In this document: one piece after another, positions 5,913 through 12,060 of the stretch | How positions within the stretch are numbered: the stretch's first letter is position 1 | Layout: each line of letters starts with the position of its first letter | Source of the DNA: Nitrospirota bacterium | GTDB taxonomy: Bacteria > Nitrospirota_A > Leptospirillia > Leptospirillales > Leptospirillaceae | Length of the DNA stretch: 13,224 nucleotides | Direction of reading: 5' to 3' | NCBI GenBank assembly: GCA_027335985.1 | Contig: DAHWGX010000041.1 | Span: 1-13,224 of the forward strand | Notes under the pieces: model-generated | What the model saw: only the letters and a program-made list of their open reading frames with translations | Told to the model about the DNA's origin: nothing | Databases searched by the model: none | Made by a program: the position numbers and the translations under genes

Positions 5913-6142
5913 ATAAGCTCTCCCGCGGTATCAAGAATGTCCCGTTCGTCGGCAATGACTCCTCCCTTGGCCCGTTCCTTTTCGACGAGGCCCAGAATCT
6001 TGGTGATGTCGGCCGGTTTCACGCCCAGTTCGTCCGCGAGTTGCTTGACGGCGTCTTTCAGTGTTTCTTGAGTTTCCTTCAGTTCCTCCTTCTGGTTCAG
6101 GATCGCTTCGAATCTTTTCTTTCTATCGGAATCGAGATGCAT
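5909..6142 (-). CDS. Helical 77-residue protein, first gene of the dotI operon
   Basis: ATG at 6142 has AAGGAGG (complement of 6149-6155) 6 bases upstream; a second ATG 5 bases earlier is out of frame and too close. The first ~37 residues form a charged coiled-coil-like helix (RFEAILNQKEELKETQETLK), followed by LADELGVKPADITKILGLV (35-53), which could be a helix-turn-helix or a helical pair, and a charged tail. The coiled coil plus short helices in under 80 residues loosely recalls GapR/DUF2312 DNA-binding proteins, but the signature is not clear. As the first gene of a minus operon that faces a palindromic promoter, it is a candidate DNA-binding regulator, by inference. Confidence 0.72.
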   Translation of the reverse strand: MHLDSDRKKRFEAILNQKEELKETQETLKDAVKQLADELGVKPADITKILGLVEKERAKGGVIADERDILDTAGELI

Positions 6143-6183
6143 GGCATTCCTCCTTTGTTATTTCTCGTTGAGGTTCTCTTTCT

Positions 6184-6212
6184 TTAATCAATTATGAATG
6201 GTATCATATAAT
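6184..6212 (+). promoter_or_regulatory. Promoter of the topoisomerase operon
   Basis: A perfect -10 box TATAAT lies at 6207-6212. At 17-base spacing upstream is TTAATC (6184-6189), a weak -35 (3/6). Transcription would begin near 6219, giving a leader of about 44 bases to the GTG at 6263. The -10 box sits inside the palindrome at 6197-6218, which suggests repression by a dimeric factor. I could not find a comparably good promoter for the divergent minus operon in this 120-base gap, although TATTAT and TATGAT occur on that strand within the same palindrome. Confidence 0.55.
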
Positions 6213-6218
6213 ACCATT
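6197..6218. promoter_or_regulatory. Palindromic operator in the divergent intergenic region
   Basis: AATGGTAT (6197-6204) and ATACCATT (6211-6218) are perfect 8-base inverted repeats around a 6-base AT-rich centre. The site lies between the start codons of the two divergent operons (6142 minus, 6263 plus) and contains the plus-strand -10 box. It fits an operator for a dimeric repressor controlling both transcripts. The repressor is not identified. Confidence 0.6.
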
Positions 6219-6262
6219 GAAATTGAACACTAGAAATCGGGGAAAGTCAAAGGAGGCCCTCC

Positions 6263-8299
6263 GTGAAACTTGTGATCGTCGAATCGCCGACAAAGGCCCG
6301 GCATATTTCCCACATGCTGGGATCCGGTTTTCAGGTCATGGCGTCGGTCGGACACATCCGGGATCTGCCCCTTACCGGGCCGGAGTCGCATGTCCGCCCT
6401 CCGGACTTTCGTCTGACCTATGTCGTCTCTCCCGGCAAGGAGGCGGTCGTGGCGAAGCTCAGAAACGCCGCCAAAGGAGCGGCCGAGATCTTTCTCGCGA
6501 CCGACCCGGACCGCGAGGGGGAAGCCATCGCCTGGCATCTCGCCCAAGTCCTGGGCCTGAAAAAACCTAAGCGGATCGCCTACCAGGAAGTCACGGAGCC
6601 GGCGATCAAAAAGGCCCTCGCAAGCCCCCGGCCCCTGGACGAGAATCTGTTCGCGGCCCAGGAGGCTCGAAGGGGACTCGACCGCATGATCGGGTGGGAG
6701 GTCTCCGGGATCCTTTCGGATTCTCTGGGTAAAACGGGGATGTCGGCCGGCCGCGTCCAGACCCCGGCTCTTCGCCTGATCGTCGAGCGGGAACGGGAAA
6801 TCCGGAAATTCAAGCCTGTGGACCACTACGGTGTTGTTGCCTACTTCAATGGTGGATGGAAGGCCTCCTGGGAGTCCGGGGAGGATCACTGGCTGGACAG
6901 GGGCTTGGCCGAACGCCTGGCCACCGCCGTTCCCGGACTTTCCTTCCGCGTGACGGAGGCGTCGAAGAGCGTCAGGAACCAGGCACCGCCCCCGCCGTTT
7001 ACGACCTCGACCCTCCAGAAGACTGCTTCGAAGCGCCTTTCTCTCGGACTTGAGGAGGTGATGAAACTCGCCCAGTCGCTGTTTGAGCAGGGGCTCATCA
7101 CCTACCACCGGACCGACAGCCCGAATTTGTCCATAGAAGGGGAAGAAATGATCCGGTCCGAGGGGGCCCGCCGAAAGATCGCCTTGTCGGACAAACCCCG
7201 GCGATGGAAGGCGAAAGAGAGGGCGCAGGAGGCCCACGAAGCCATCCGTCCGACCGACATGGCAAAAGAGATCGCCGGGATCACGGATCTTGAGAAGAGT
7301 CTCTACGGGCTGATCTGGAAGCGGGCGCTGGCCTCGCAAAGCGCCGACGCACGATTCATCGTCACCAGCGCCACGTTCGATGCCGGGAGTGTCGAGGGGC
7401 GGTCCCTTATCTTCAAGGCGACGGGAAGCCGGATGGACTTTCCCGGATGGAAAACGGTCTACGGAGTCGAAGAAGCGGAGGAGGGGGAAGAGGAGACGGC
7501 CAACCCGGTTCCGGTCCTCGAGAGGGGCGAGACGAAAAGGGCCGAACGGGGAGAGCTGCAGGAAAAAAAGACGAAGCCTCCCTCCCGATACACCCAGAGC
7601 ACCCTGGTCGAGGTTCTCGAAAAGCGCGAGATCGGACGCCCCTCCACCTATGCCTCCATCGTCAGGGTTCTTTTCTCCCGCGACTACATCCGGGAGGAAA
7701 AGAAGAGTCTGATCCCGACTCCGACTGGAGAGGCCGTGGTCGACACGCTTTCCGGCCGGTTTCACTTCGCGGATGTCGACTACACGAAAACCGTCGAGGC
7801 GTCCCTGGACGCCGTGGCGGACGGGAAAAAACCGAAGCTGGAGGTCCTCCGGAAGGGCTGGGAGGATCTTCAGTCCAATCTGAAAGGACTGAAAGAGAGA
7901 CGGGCAGGAGAGTCCTCTCCTGGATTCCCTTGTCCGACCTGCGGCGAGAAGACCGCCATCCGGCTCGTGTCGAACACCACGGGGCGGCCTTACTGGAAAT
8001 GCACCGCCGTCCGTTGCCGGACGTTCTTCGGCGACGACAACGGGCATCCCGGGGCACCGTTCGAAAAGAAAAAGCCTCTTTCTCAGGATGGTCCCCCTTG
8101 TCCGGAATGCGGAAAACGGACCGGATCCCTCGAAACCTCGAAGAAAACCCCTTATTTCCGTTGCCCGGAAGGCCATGGCCCCTGGTGGTCGGACAACGGG
8201 CGTATCGGAAAGGGATGGGCTCCTTTTCCCGACAAAGGGAAATCCGGGTCGAAAGTCCCAAAATCCTCCGGGACTCCAAAAAAGAGAGGGGTCCGGTGA
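6263..8299 (+). CDS. topA: Type IA DNA topoisomerase (TopA-like)
   Basis: A 678-residue type IA topoisomerase that relaxes negatively supercoiled DNA through a 5'-phosphotyrosine link. Visible features: TOPRIM with VESPTKA (Glu7) and DPDREGE (Asp81, Asp83, Glu85); active-site Tyr281 in TYHRTDSPNLS; the HEAIRPT motif at 325-331; RPSTYA in the C-terminal part of the core; and two zinc fingers, Cys557/560/580/585 and Cys613/616/634 with His638. The start is GTG at 6263, with AAGGAGG at 6250-6256 six bases before it. It is shorter than E. coli TopA (about 865 residues), chiefly in the C-terminal zinc domains. Plasmid RP4 also carries a type IA enzyme (TraE) in its transfer region, so an element-borne accessory enzyme is plausible. 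Its stop overlaps the next start by 4 bases (GTGA). Confidence 0.95.
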   Translation: MKLVIVESPTKARHISHMLGSGFQVMASVGHIRDLPLTGPESHVRPPDFRLTYVVSPGKEAVVAKLRNAAKGAAEIFLATDPDREGEAIAWHLAQVLGLKKPKRIAYQEVTEPAIKKALASPRPLDENLFAAQEARRGLDRMIGWEVSGILSDSLGKTGMSAGRVQTPALRLIVEREREIRKFKPVDHYGVVAYFNGGWKASWESGEDHWLDRGLAERLATAVPGLSFRVTEASKSVRNQAPPPPFTTSTLQKTASKRLSLGLEEVMKLAQSLFEQGLITYHRTDSPNLSIEGEEMIRSEGARRKIALSDKPRRWKAKERAQEAHEAIRPTDMAKEIAGITDLEKSLYGLIWKRALASQSADARFIVTSATFDAGSVEGRSLIFKATGSRMDFPGWKTVYGVEEAEEGEEETANPVPVLERGETKRAERGELQEKKTKPPSRYTQSTLVEVLEKREIGRPSTYASIVRVLFSRDYIREEKKSLIPTPTGEAVVDTLSGRFHFADVDYTKTVEASLDAVADGKKPKLEVLRKGWEDLQSNLKGLKERRAGESSPGFPCPTCGEKTAIRLVSNTTGRPYWKCTAVRCRTFFGDDNGHPGAPFEKKKPLSQDGPPCPECGKRTGSLETSKKTPYFRCPEGHGPWWSDNGRIGKGWAPFPDKGKSGSKVPKSSGTPKKRGVR

Positions 8300-9171
8300 G
8301 AAAACTTCTGGCAGGCGTTCTGGCCGTACTCATGATCTTTCCCTTGTCTCCGATCGGACTCTCTCCCGCCCTGGCCGGCCAGGCGGGAACGGGAACTGGC
8401 GCCGCCACAACCCAATCTCCGCAGTCCCAGTCGGTGAATGCCATCGGGAACCAGCTCAACTCCGACCTCGTGTCGTCGGCCACGACCACGACTCCTCTTC
8501 CGTCGCAAAGCGGCGGATACCAGTCGGTTCCGGCGGGAACGGCCCCGAACAACTGCGCCGCCCAACCCATCATGAACGCCATGGCGGGAGCCCAATCTGG
8601 CTACTTGAACAAGGCCGGCAGAGCCGTTTCGAAACACCAGGGAGTGTTGCAGACGATCGCCAGCCAGCTCGACGTTTGTGCCCAGAACTTCCTGAAGTTT
8701 GCCTTCGGCCTGTCGTCGAGCCTGCCAGGATGGTCGGCCGTGCTCGACGAGATCGTCACGATGGCCTGCAGCATGGTGGGGCAGGCGGTCTACGACGCGC
8801 TCATGTGCCTCATCAACGGAGCCCTATACGGAGCTCTCACAGGCAAACCGTTCGGTTTCTGCGGAGGATACGTCATGGACGCGACCGTGTCCGGAGGAAT
8901 GACGGTCAATCCCCAGACCGGCCAACTTCAATTGTCCGGAACCGGCTCGAACGGAAATTCTTCCTTTACGTCCGGTGTTTCCGGCAACGCCACACCCAAC
9001 ATCAACACGGGGCAAAGCCCGTCCCTGAACAATTCCACCTACAACTCGAGCGGAACCTATACGCCTGGGCAGGGCGTCCAGAATTCGACTGCCGGAGGAA
9101 CTTCGGGAGCTGGAGAGGCGATCGGGCCCAACGAGGGCGTGACCGGCACCATCCAGAAACTCTTCCAGTGA
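8296..9171 (+). CDS. Exported protein of unknown function, 291 residues
   Basis: GTG at 8296 overlaps the topoisomerase stop (GTGA) and follows an AGAGGGG ribosome binding site. A much longer open frame extends upstream through the topoisomerase gene, but that part is a shadow. The N-terminus (RKLLAGVLAVLMIF...SPALA) is a signal peptide cleaved near residue 27. The middle (about 85-195) is a more ordered region with five cysteines (87, 128, 158, 171, 189) and two hydrophobic helices around 130-180; the last ~95 residues are rich in Gly, Ser, Asn and Thr and low in complexity. I recognise no family. The helices could be membrane-active or could pack in the periplasm. Coupling to the topoisomerase and to the following exported proteins suggests a transfer or envelope role. 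Confidence 0.8.
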   Translation: MRKLLAGVLAVLMIFPLSPIGLSPALAGQAGTGTGAATTQSPQSQSVNAIGNQLNSDLVSSATTTTPLPSQSGGYQSVPAGTAPNNCAAQPIMNAMAGAQSGYLNKAGRAVSKHQGVLQTIASQLDVCAQNFLKFAFGLSSSLPGWSAVLDEIVTMACSMVGQAVYDALMCLINGALYGALTGKPFGFCGGYVMDATVSGGMTVNPQTGQLQLSGTGSNGNSSFTSGVSGNATPNINTGQSPSLNNSTYNSSGTYTPGQGVQNSTAGGTSGAGEAIGPNEGVTGTIQKLFQ

Positions 9172-9190
9172 GGAGTCTGCGAGGAAAACA

Positions 9191-10324
9191 ATGATGAACC
9201 GACTGCGCATTCTGTTCTTCCCGGTCATTCTGGCCGGAGCGATCTTCCTGTTCCGTCCGGTCTCGGCCCAAGCGGTCGCGGGGTCGTCCTACGTCCAGTG
9301 CCTGGGCGTCGTGACGGCGGAGATGTCCGCCCTCATGGCGGCGGGGAGTGCCGTTCCGTCCGTGATCGCCGGGACCGTTACCGCAAGTCTGACATTGAAT
9401 CTTCAGCCCTATGTCGAGGCCTTGGGGGCCGAGATCTGTGCCCAGGGATCGAACGTCGTTTCGGGCTTGGCGTCCCTCACCGCGGCTCTGTCTTCGGACC
9501 TTCACAACCAGGTCCGGATGACCGATGCCTCGCTCACCCATAAATACCTGATTGGGGAGCGTCTTCGGACTGAGCGGGAATACGGTCCCCACGCCACCGT
9601 CGCCCACGTCTGCGCCAGAAGCACGGAGGTGGGCATGGCCGGATCCGTTCTCGGAAGCGCCCAGGCGACCGCCGCCACTTCCGATATGATCGCAAACCAG
9701 TGGATGCAGCAGAACATTCCGAAAACACGGGCTCTCCAGAAGATTGCTAGCCAGCCGGCCCAGAATTTCGACGCATCGAGTCTCTTCGGAACGAACGACC
9801 TGGCGGGGGGATCGACTCTCACCCCGAATCAGGCCACGGCCGCTCAGAACTTCGTTTTGAACGTCACCAATCCCGTTCCCTACGCGGCCGGATCCCAGAG
9901 CGCCGCCAACACCTCCGAGGGGCAGCGGGCGGCAGTCGCCAATCTCCGGGACCATGCCGTCCTGTCGCTCGCCCGTCACGCCATGAACGAACAGCTGGCG
10001 CTCCGAACGGCCCAGAGCAATCCGTCTCTCGTCACCTGGCAAAACACCCTGGCCCAGGAGTCGGGATTGCCACCCGTCCCGGCTTCCGCAAACGGAGTGA
10101 GTCTCATGAGCGTTCTGGGAACGGATGTGAACAGCCGATTTTCCAATCCCGCCTGGCTCACGGAACTCCACACCCTGTCGTCGACCGGGGTTCTTCGGGA
10201 GACCGCACTCGAGGAAAGTCTGGAGATCGAGATCGAGTGGCAGTCCCTCCTTTCCGACCAGCGGATGGAGGCGCTTCTGGCCGCGATCGCGGCGAAGCAG
10301 GTGGAGATCCGGAGACGCCCGTGA
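9191..10324 (+). CDS. Exported protein A, paralogue of the gene at 12061
   Basis: A 377-residue protein with a signal peptide (cleavage likely after FRPVSA, residue 26). Most of it is Ala-rich helical sequence. Three cysteines (37, 83, 141) match cysteines 33, 163 and 218 of the protein starting at 12061. Shared blocks are ALSSDLHNQ, LIGERLRTEREY, C-x-RSTEV, ASSLFG, TLTP and, near the C-terminus, NPAWLTELHTL followed by LRETALEESLE. The protein ends in a charged helix (350-377). I do not recognise a named family. The start is ATG at 9191; ATG at 9194 is equally possible. It starts 19 bases after the previous gene and overlaps the next by GTGA. In a conjugation context it might be a periplasmic or pilus-associated factor, which is inference. 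Confidence 0.82.
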   Translation: MMNRLRILFFPVILAGAIFLFRPVSAQAVAGSSYVQCLGVVTAEMSALMAAGSAVPSVIAGTVTASLTLNLQPYVEALGAEICAQGSNVVSGLASLTAALSSDLHNQVRMTDASLTHKYLIGERLRTEREYGPHATVAHVCARSTEVGMAGSVLGSAQATAATSDMIANQWMQQNIPKTRALQKIASQPAQNFDASSLFGTNDLAGGSTLTPNQATAAQNFVLNVTNPVPYAAGSQSAANTSEGQRAAVANLRDHAVLSLARHAMNEQLALRTAQSNPSLVTWQNTLAQESGLPPVPASANGVSLMSVLGTDVNSRFSNPAWLTELHTLSSTGVLRETALEESLEIEIEWQSLLSDQRMEALLAAIAAKQVEIRRRP

Positions 10325-10515
10325 GCCGGGAGTTCATTCGGAGATCCTGCGGTCATGGCGAGGTGGTCTATGCCACTGGAGCCGTTGCCGCCCGGCTCCG
10401 GGCGAAGGAACGGGAGGTCTGCAGAACTTGCCGCGAACGGGGAAAATTCTTCGGACCGGAAGAGGAAGACGTTGAAATTGTCATCAGCGAACAACAAAAA
10501 GGAGAAAAATCATGA
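10321..10515 (+). CDS. Small zinc-binding protein, 64 residues
   Basis: GTG at 10321 forms a GTGA overlap with the stop of exported protein A, and its own stop overlaps the next start (ATGA at 10512-10515). The protein has a C-x-H plus C-x-x-C set: Cys10 and His12 (SCGHGE), Cys34 and Cys37 (VCRTC), consistent with one zinc site, then an acidic stretch (EEEDVEIV). It has no signal peptide, so it is cytoplasmic, between two genes for exported proteins. A longer frame starting at 10237 lies inside the previous gene and I reject it. The double overlap is the main evidence that it is real. Function unknown. Confidence 0.75.
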   Translation: MSREFIRRSCGHGEVVYATGAVAARLRAKEREVCRTCRERGKFFGPEEEDVEIVISEQQKGEKS

Positions 10516-11153
10516 CCGGAAAAATCAAACGCGCGATTCTGGCCCTCGTTCTGTCGGCAACCTTTGGACTGTCACTCCCCAACGCCTTCGCGGACGACTC
10601 CGGGCCCGGAGTCTGGGATTTTCTTCTGTTTGGAAACCTGTCCATGGGAAGCAGTTTCAACGCCGGCACCCTCGGAGAAAATTCCTCCGGAACGACCGTT
10701 TTCAAGGGAAGCCAGGCGATCACCTCTCCCGGGTACGGGTTCGGGTTTGGAACCGAGGTCTGGTTTTCCAACAATATCGCGGCGAGACTTCTCCTCCAGG
10801 GGAACGTCTTTGCCAACGGGTTCAATACGAACCTCAAGAACGGACCCTTCTTCGGGTACGGGGCCGCCACGATCGGCCCCGTCTTCAAGCTGTTCGGGTC
10901 GACCAACTACTTCGTCTACGCGCCGGTCGATCTGGGGTATGCGATCACTGCGTCGAGTTCCGGAAACCCGGCCGCCGTCGGGGCGTCCTCGAGCCTTACG
11001 GCCGTGCAAGGCGGATCTCTCTACGGAGACCTGGGGATCGGGATCAACATCCGTCTCCTCACGATCGAGGCCAAGGTGGCGTATCTCCCGACTCCGGGAT
11101 CCTTCGGGGGAAATTCGTTCTTCTTCCCGATCTCCGTCGGGTTCGATCTGTAG
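10512..11153 (+). CDS. Outer-membrane beta-barrel-like protein
   Basis: A 213-residue precursor with a signal peptide cleaved after AFA (residue 27). The mature part is rich in Gly, Ser and aromatic residues and alternates polar and hydrophobic positions (FGFGTEVWFS, YFVYAPVDLGYA, LYGDLGIGINIRLL, FFFPISVGFDL), the pattern of an 8-stranded outer-membrane barrel. The last residues, SVGFDL, resemble the C-terminal signature recognised by the BAM complex, although the terminal residue is Leu rather than Phe. AAGGAG at 10498-10503 precedes the ATG, which overlaps the previous stop by 4 bases. It seems to be the last gene of the topoisomerase operon before the nucleotidyltransferase cassette. No specific family is recognised. 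Confidence 0.72.
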   Translation: MTGKIKRAILALVLSATFGLSLPNAFADDSGPGVWDFLLFGNLSMGSSFNAGTLGENSSGTTVFKGSQAITSPGYGFGFGTEVWFSNNIAARLLLQGNVFANGFNTNLKNGPFFGYGAATIGPVFKLFGSTNYFVYAPVDLGYAITASSSGNPAAVGASSSLTAVQGGSLYGDLGIGINIRLLTIEAKVAYLPTPGSFGGNSFFFPISVGFDL

Positions 11154-11171
11154 GGAAGGATTAATCTTCTG

Positions 11172-11180
11172 TGATAAAAT
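11172..11180 (+). promoter_or_regulatory. Extended -10 promoter for the nucleotidyltransferase pair
   Basis: TGATAAAAT fits the extended -10 form TGnTATAAT (one mismatch), with TG at 11172-11173 and TAAAAT at 11175-11180. No good -35 box is seen, as is usual for extended -10 promoters. A start near 11187 would leave about 34 bases of leader, with GGGGAG at 11208-11213 seven bases before the ATG at 11221. Confidence 0.5.
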
Positions 11181-11220
11181 ATATTTCATCTCATCTTAAA
11201 GGATTGCGGGGAGAATCGAT

Positions 11221-11730
11221 ATGGAAAACCAGGATGGAAATTACACAAGACCGGCGACATGGGATGATGTTGTTCACGTCTGTCGATTATTGAATGAGGC
11301 GGGTGTGGAATATATGCTGATCGGAGGGTATGCCATTTTTGCCCACGGGTTCAATCGTCAGTCGGACGATATCGATATTCTTGTCAACCCGATATTGGAG
11401 AATCAGAAAAAATGGGTTTTTGCCCTTTCCGAACTCCCTGACAAGGCGGCAAAGGAGCTTGAAAACGAAGGGAATGTTTTTGAACCGGACTATACGATGG
11501 CTATCCGAATCAACGACGAAGTGACCATCGATGTTATGCCGGCCGCATGCGGAAATAATTGGGAAACTCTCAAGAACCATGTCGAGACCATCCACTCCAA
11601 TGGCATAGCCATTCCTGTTCTTTCCATCGAAGGGCTCCTGCTGACCAAACAGGGGTTTCGTCCAAAGGATCAATTGGATCGAAGTGTTCTTGAACGGGCA
11701 GTGAAAAAAAGAGAAGGGTTCGAAAGATGA
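11221..11730 (+). CDS. Nucleotidyltransferase-fold protein (AbiEii/MenT-like)
   Basis: The 169-residue product carries the minimal nucleotidyltransferase signature: GG at 35-36 (LIGGYAIFAHGF), Arg46, the metal-binding DID (Asp50, Asp52), a third acid at Asp104 (VTIDVMP), and the C-terminal LLLTKQGFRPKDQLD with Lys143, Arg147, Lys149-Asp150 and Asp153, as in AbiEii-type and MenT-type enzymes. Members transfer nucleotides to tRNA, protein or other targets, and several are toxins of toxin-antitoxin or abortive-infection pairs. All key residues are present, so it is predicted active. GC content looks lower than in the flanking operon, a sign of separate acquisition. It has its own promoter and a 4-base overlap with its partner. 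The toxin role is inference; the fold is well supported. Confidence 0.85.
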   Translation: MENQDGNYTRPATWDDVVHVCRLLNEAGVEYMLIGGYAIFAHGFNRQSDDIDILVNPILENQKKWVFALSELPDKAAKELENEGNVFEPDYTMAIRINDEVTIDVMPAACGNNWETLKNHVETIHSNGIAIPVLSIEGLLLTKQGFRPKDQLDRSVLERAVKKREGFER

Positions 11731-12029
11731 GCTTCACTCCTGATCATCTTGGGTCCCCGGATCAGCAACCCATCAAAAGGATCGTAGGACGGAAAGAGCG
11801 AGGGCTGTCCCCGGGTGGCGCTCCTCTTTTTATTTCCGAAGAACGGATCCTCTTTTCCAGACAGAAAACCCGATCGGGAATCGCTCCAAAAGGAGTTTTT
11901 CGTTATCGAAGCCATGCCGAAGCCAATGCCGACATGGAAAAATGGCTGGCTGAAGCCGTTGGGAGGTTTGAAATAGTAAAAGGCCAATCGACCGACTTTC
12001 ATGATCTCGTAATTGACAAATCCCTATAA
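11727..12029 (+). CDS. Partner protein of the nucleotidyltransferase, 100 residues
   Basis: ATG at 11727 overlaps the nucleotidyltransferase stop (ATGA). The basic N-terminal half is followed by RYRSHAEANADMEKWLAEAV (80-residue region onward), a helix that also begins with an R-x-x-S-HAEAN pattern I associate with small proteins encoded beside nucleotidyltransferases, although I cannot name the family. No membrane span or signal peptide is present. Tight overlap and shared lower GC suggest the two proteins act together, most simply as antitoxin or substrate adaptor. This is not the AbiEi-type winged-helix antitoxin, because it is far too short. The gene is very likely real; its function is inference. 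Confidence 0.68.
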   Translation: MSFTPDHLGSPDQQPIKRIVGRKERGLSPGGAPLFISEERILFSRQKTRSGIAPKGVFRYRSHAEANADMEKWLAEAVGRFEIVKGQSTDFHDLVIDKSL

Positions 12030-12060
12030 GCTCCTGTTTTCCTTTGAGCTGGGTGAGAAA

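Noticed and set aside
6230..8176. 648-residue open frame antisense to the topoisomerase gene
   Set aside because: The plus-strand frame has a complete set of topoisomerase motifs and a perfect ribosome binding site. The antisense frame is Arg/Gly/Pro-rich without domains and is a by-product of GC-rich codon use.
7447..8295. N-terminal extension of the exported protein frame into the topoisomerase gene
   Set aside because: The extension is Arg/Gly-rich and structureless. The signal peptide starts exactly at the GTG at 8296, in a GTGA overlap with the topoisomerase stop.
9002..10171. 389-residue minus-strand frame antisense to exported protein A
   Set aside because: It has no domain, signal peptide or ribosome binding site. 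The plus-strand protein has a signal peptide and a paralogue nearby.
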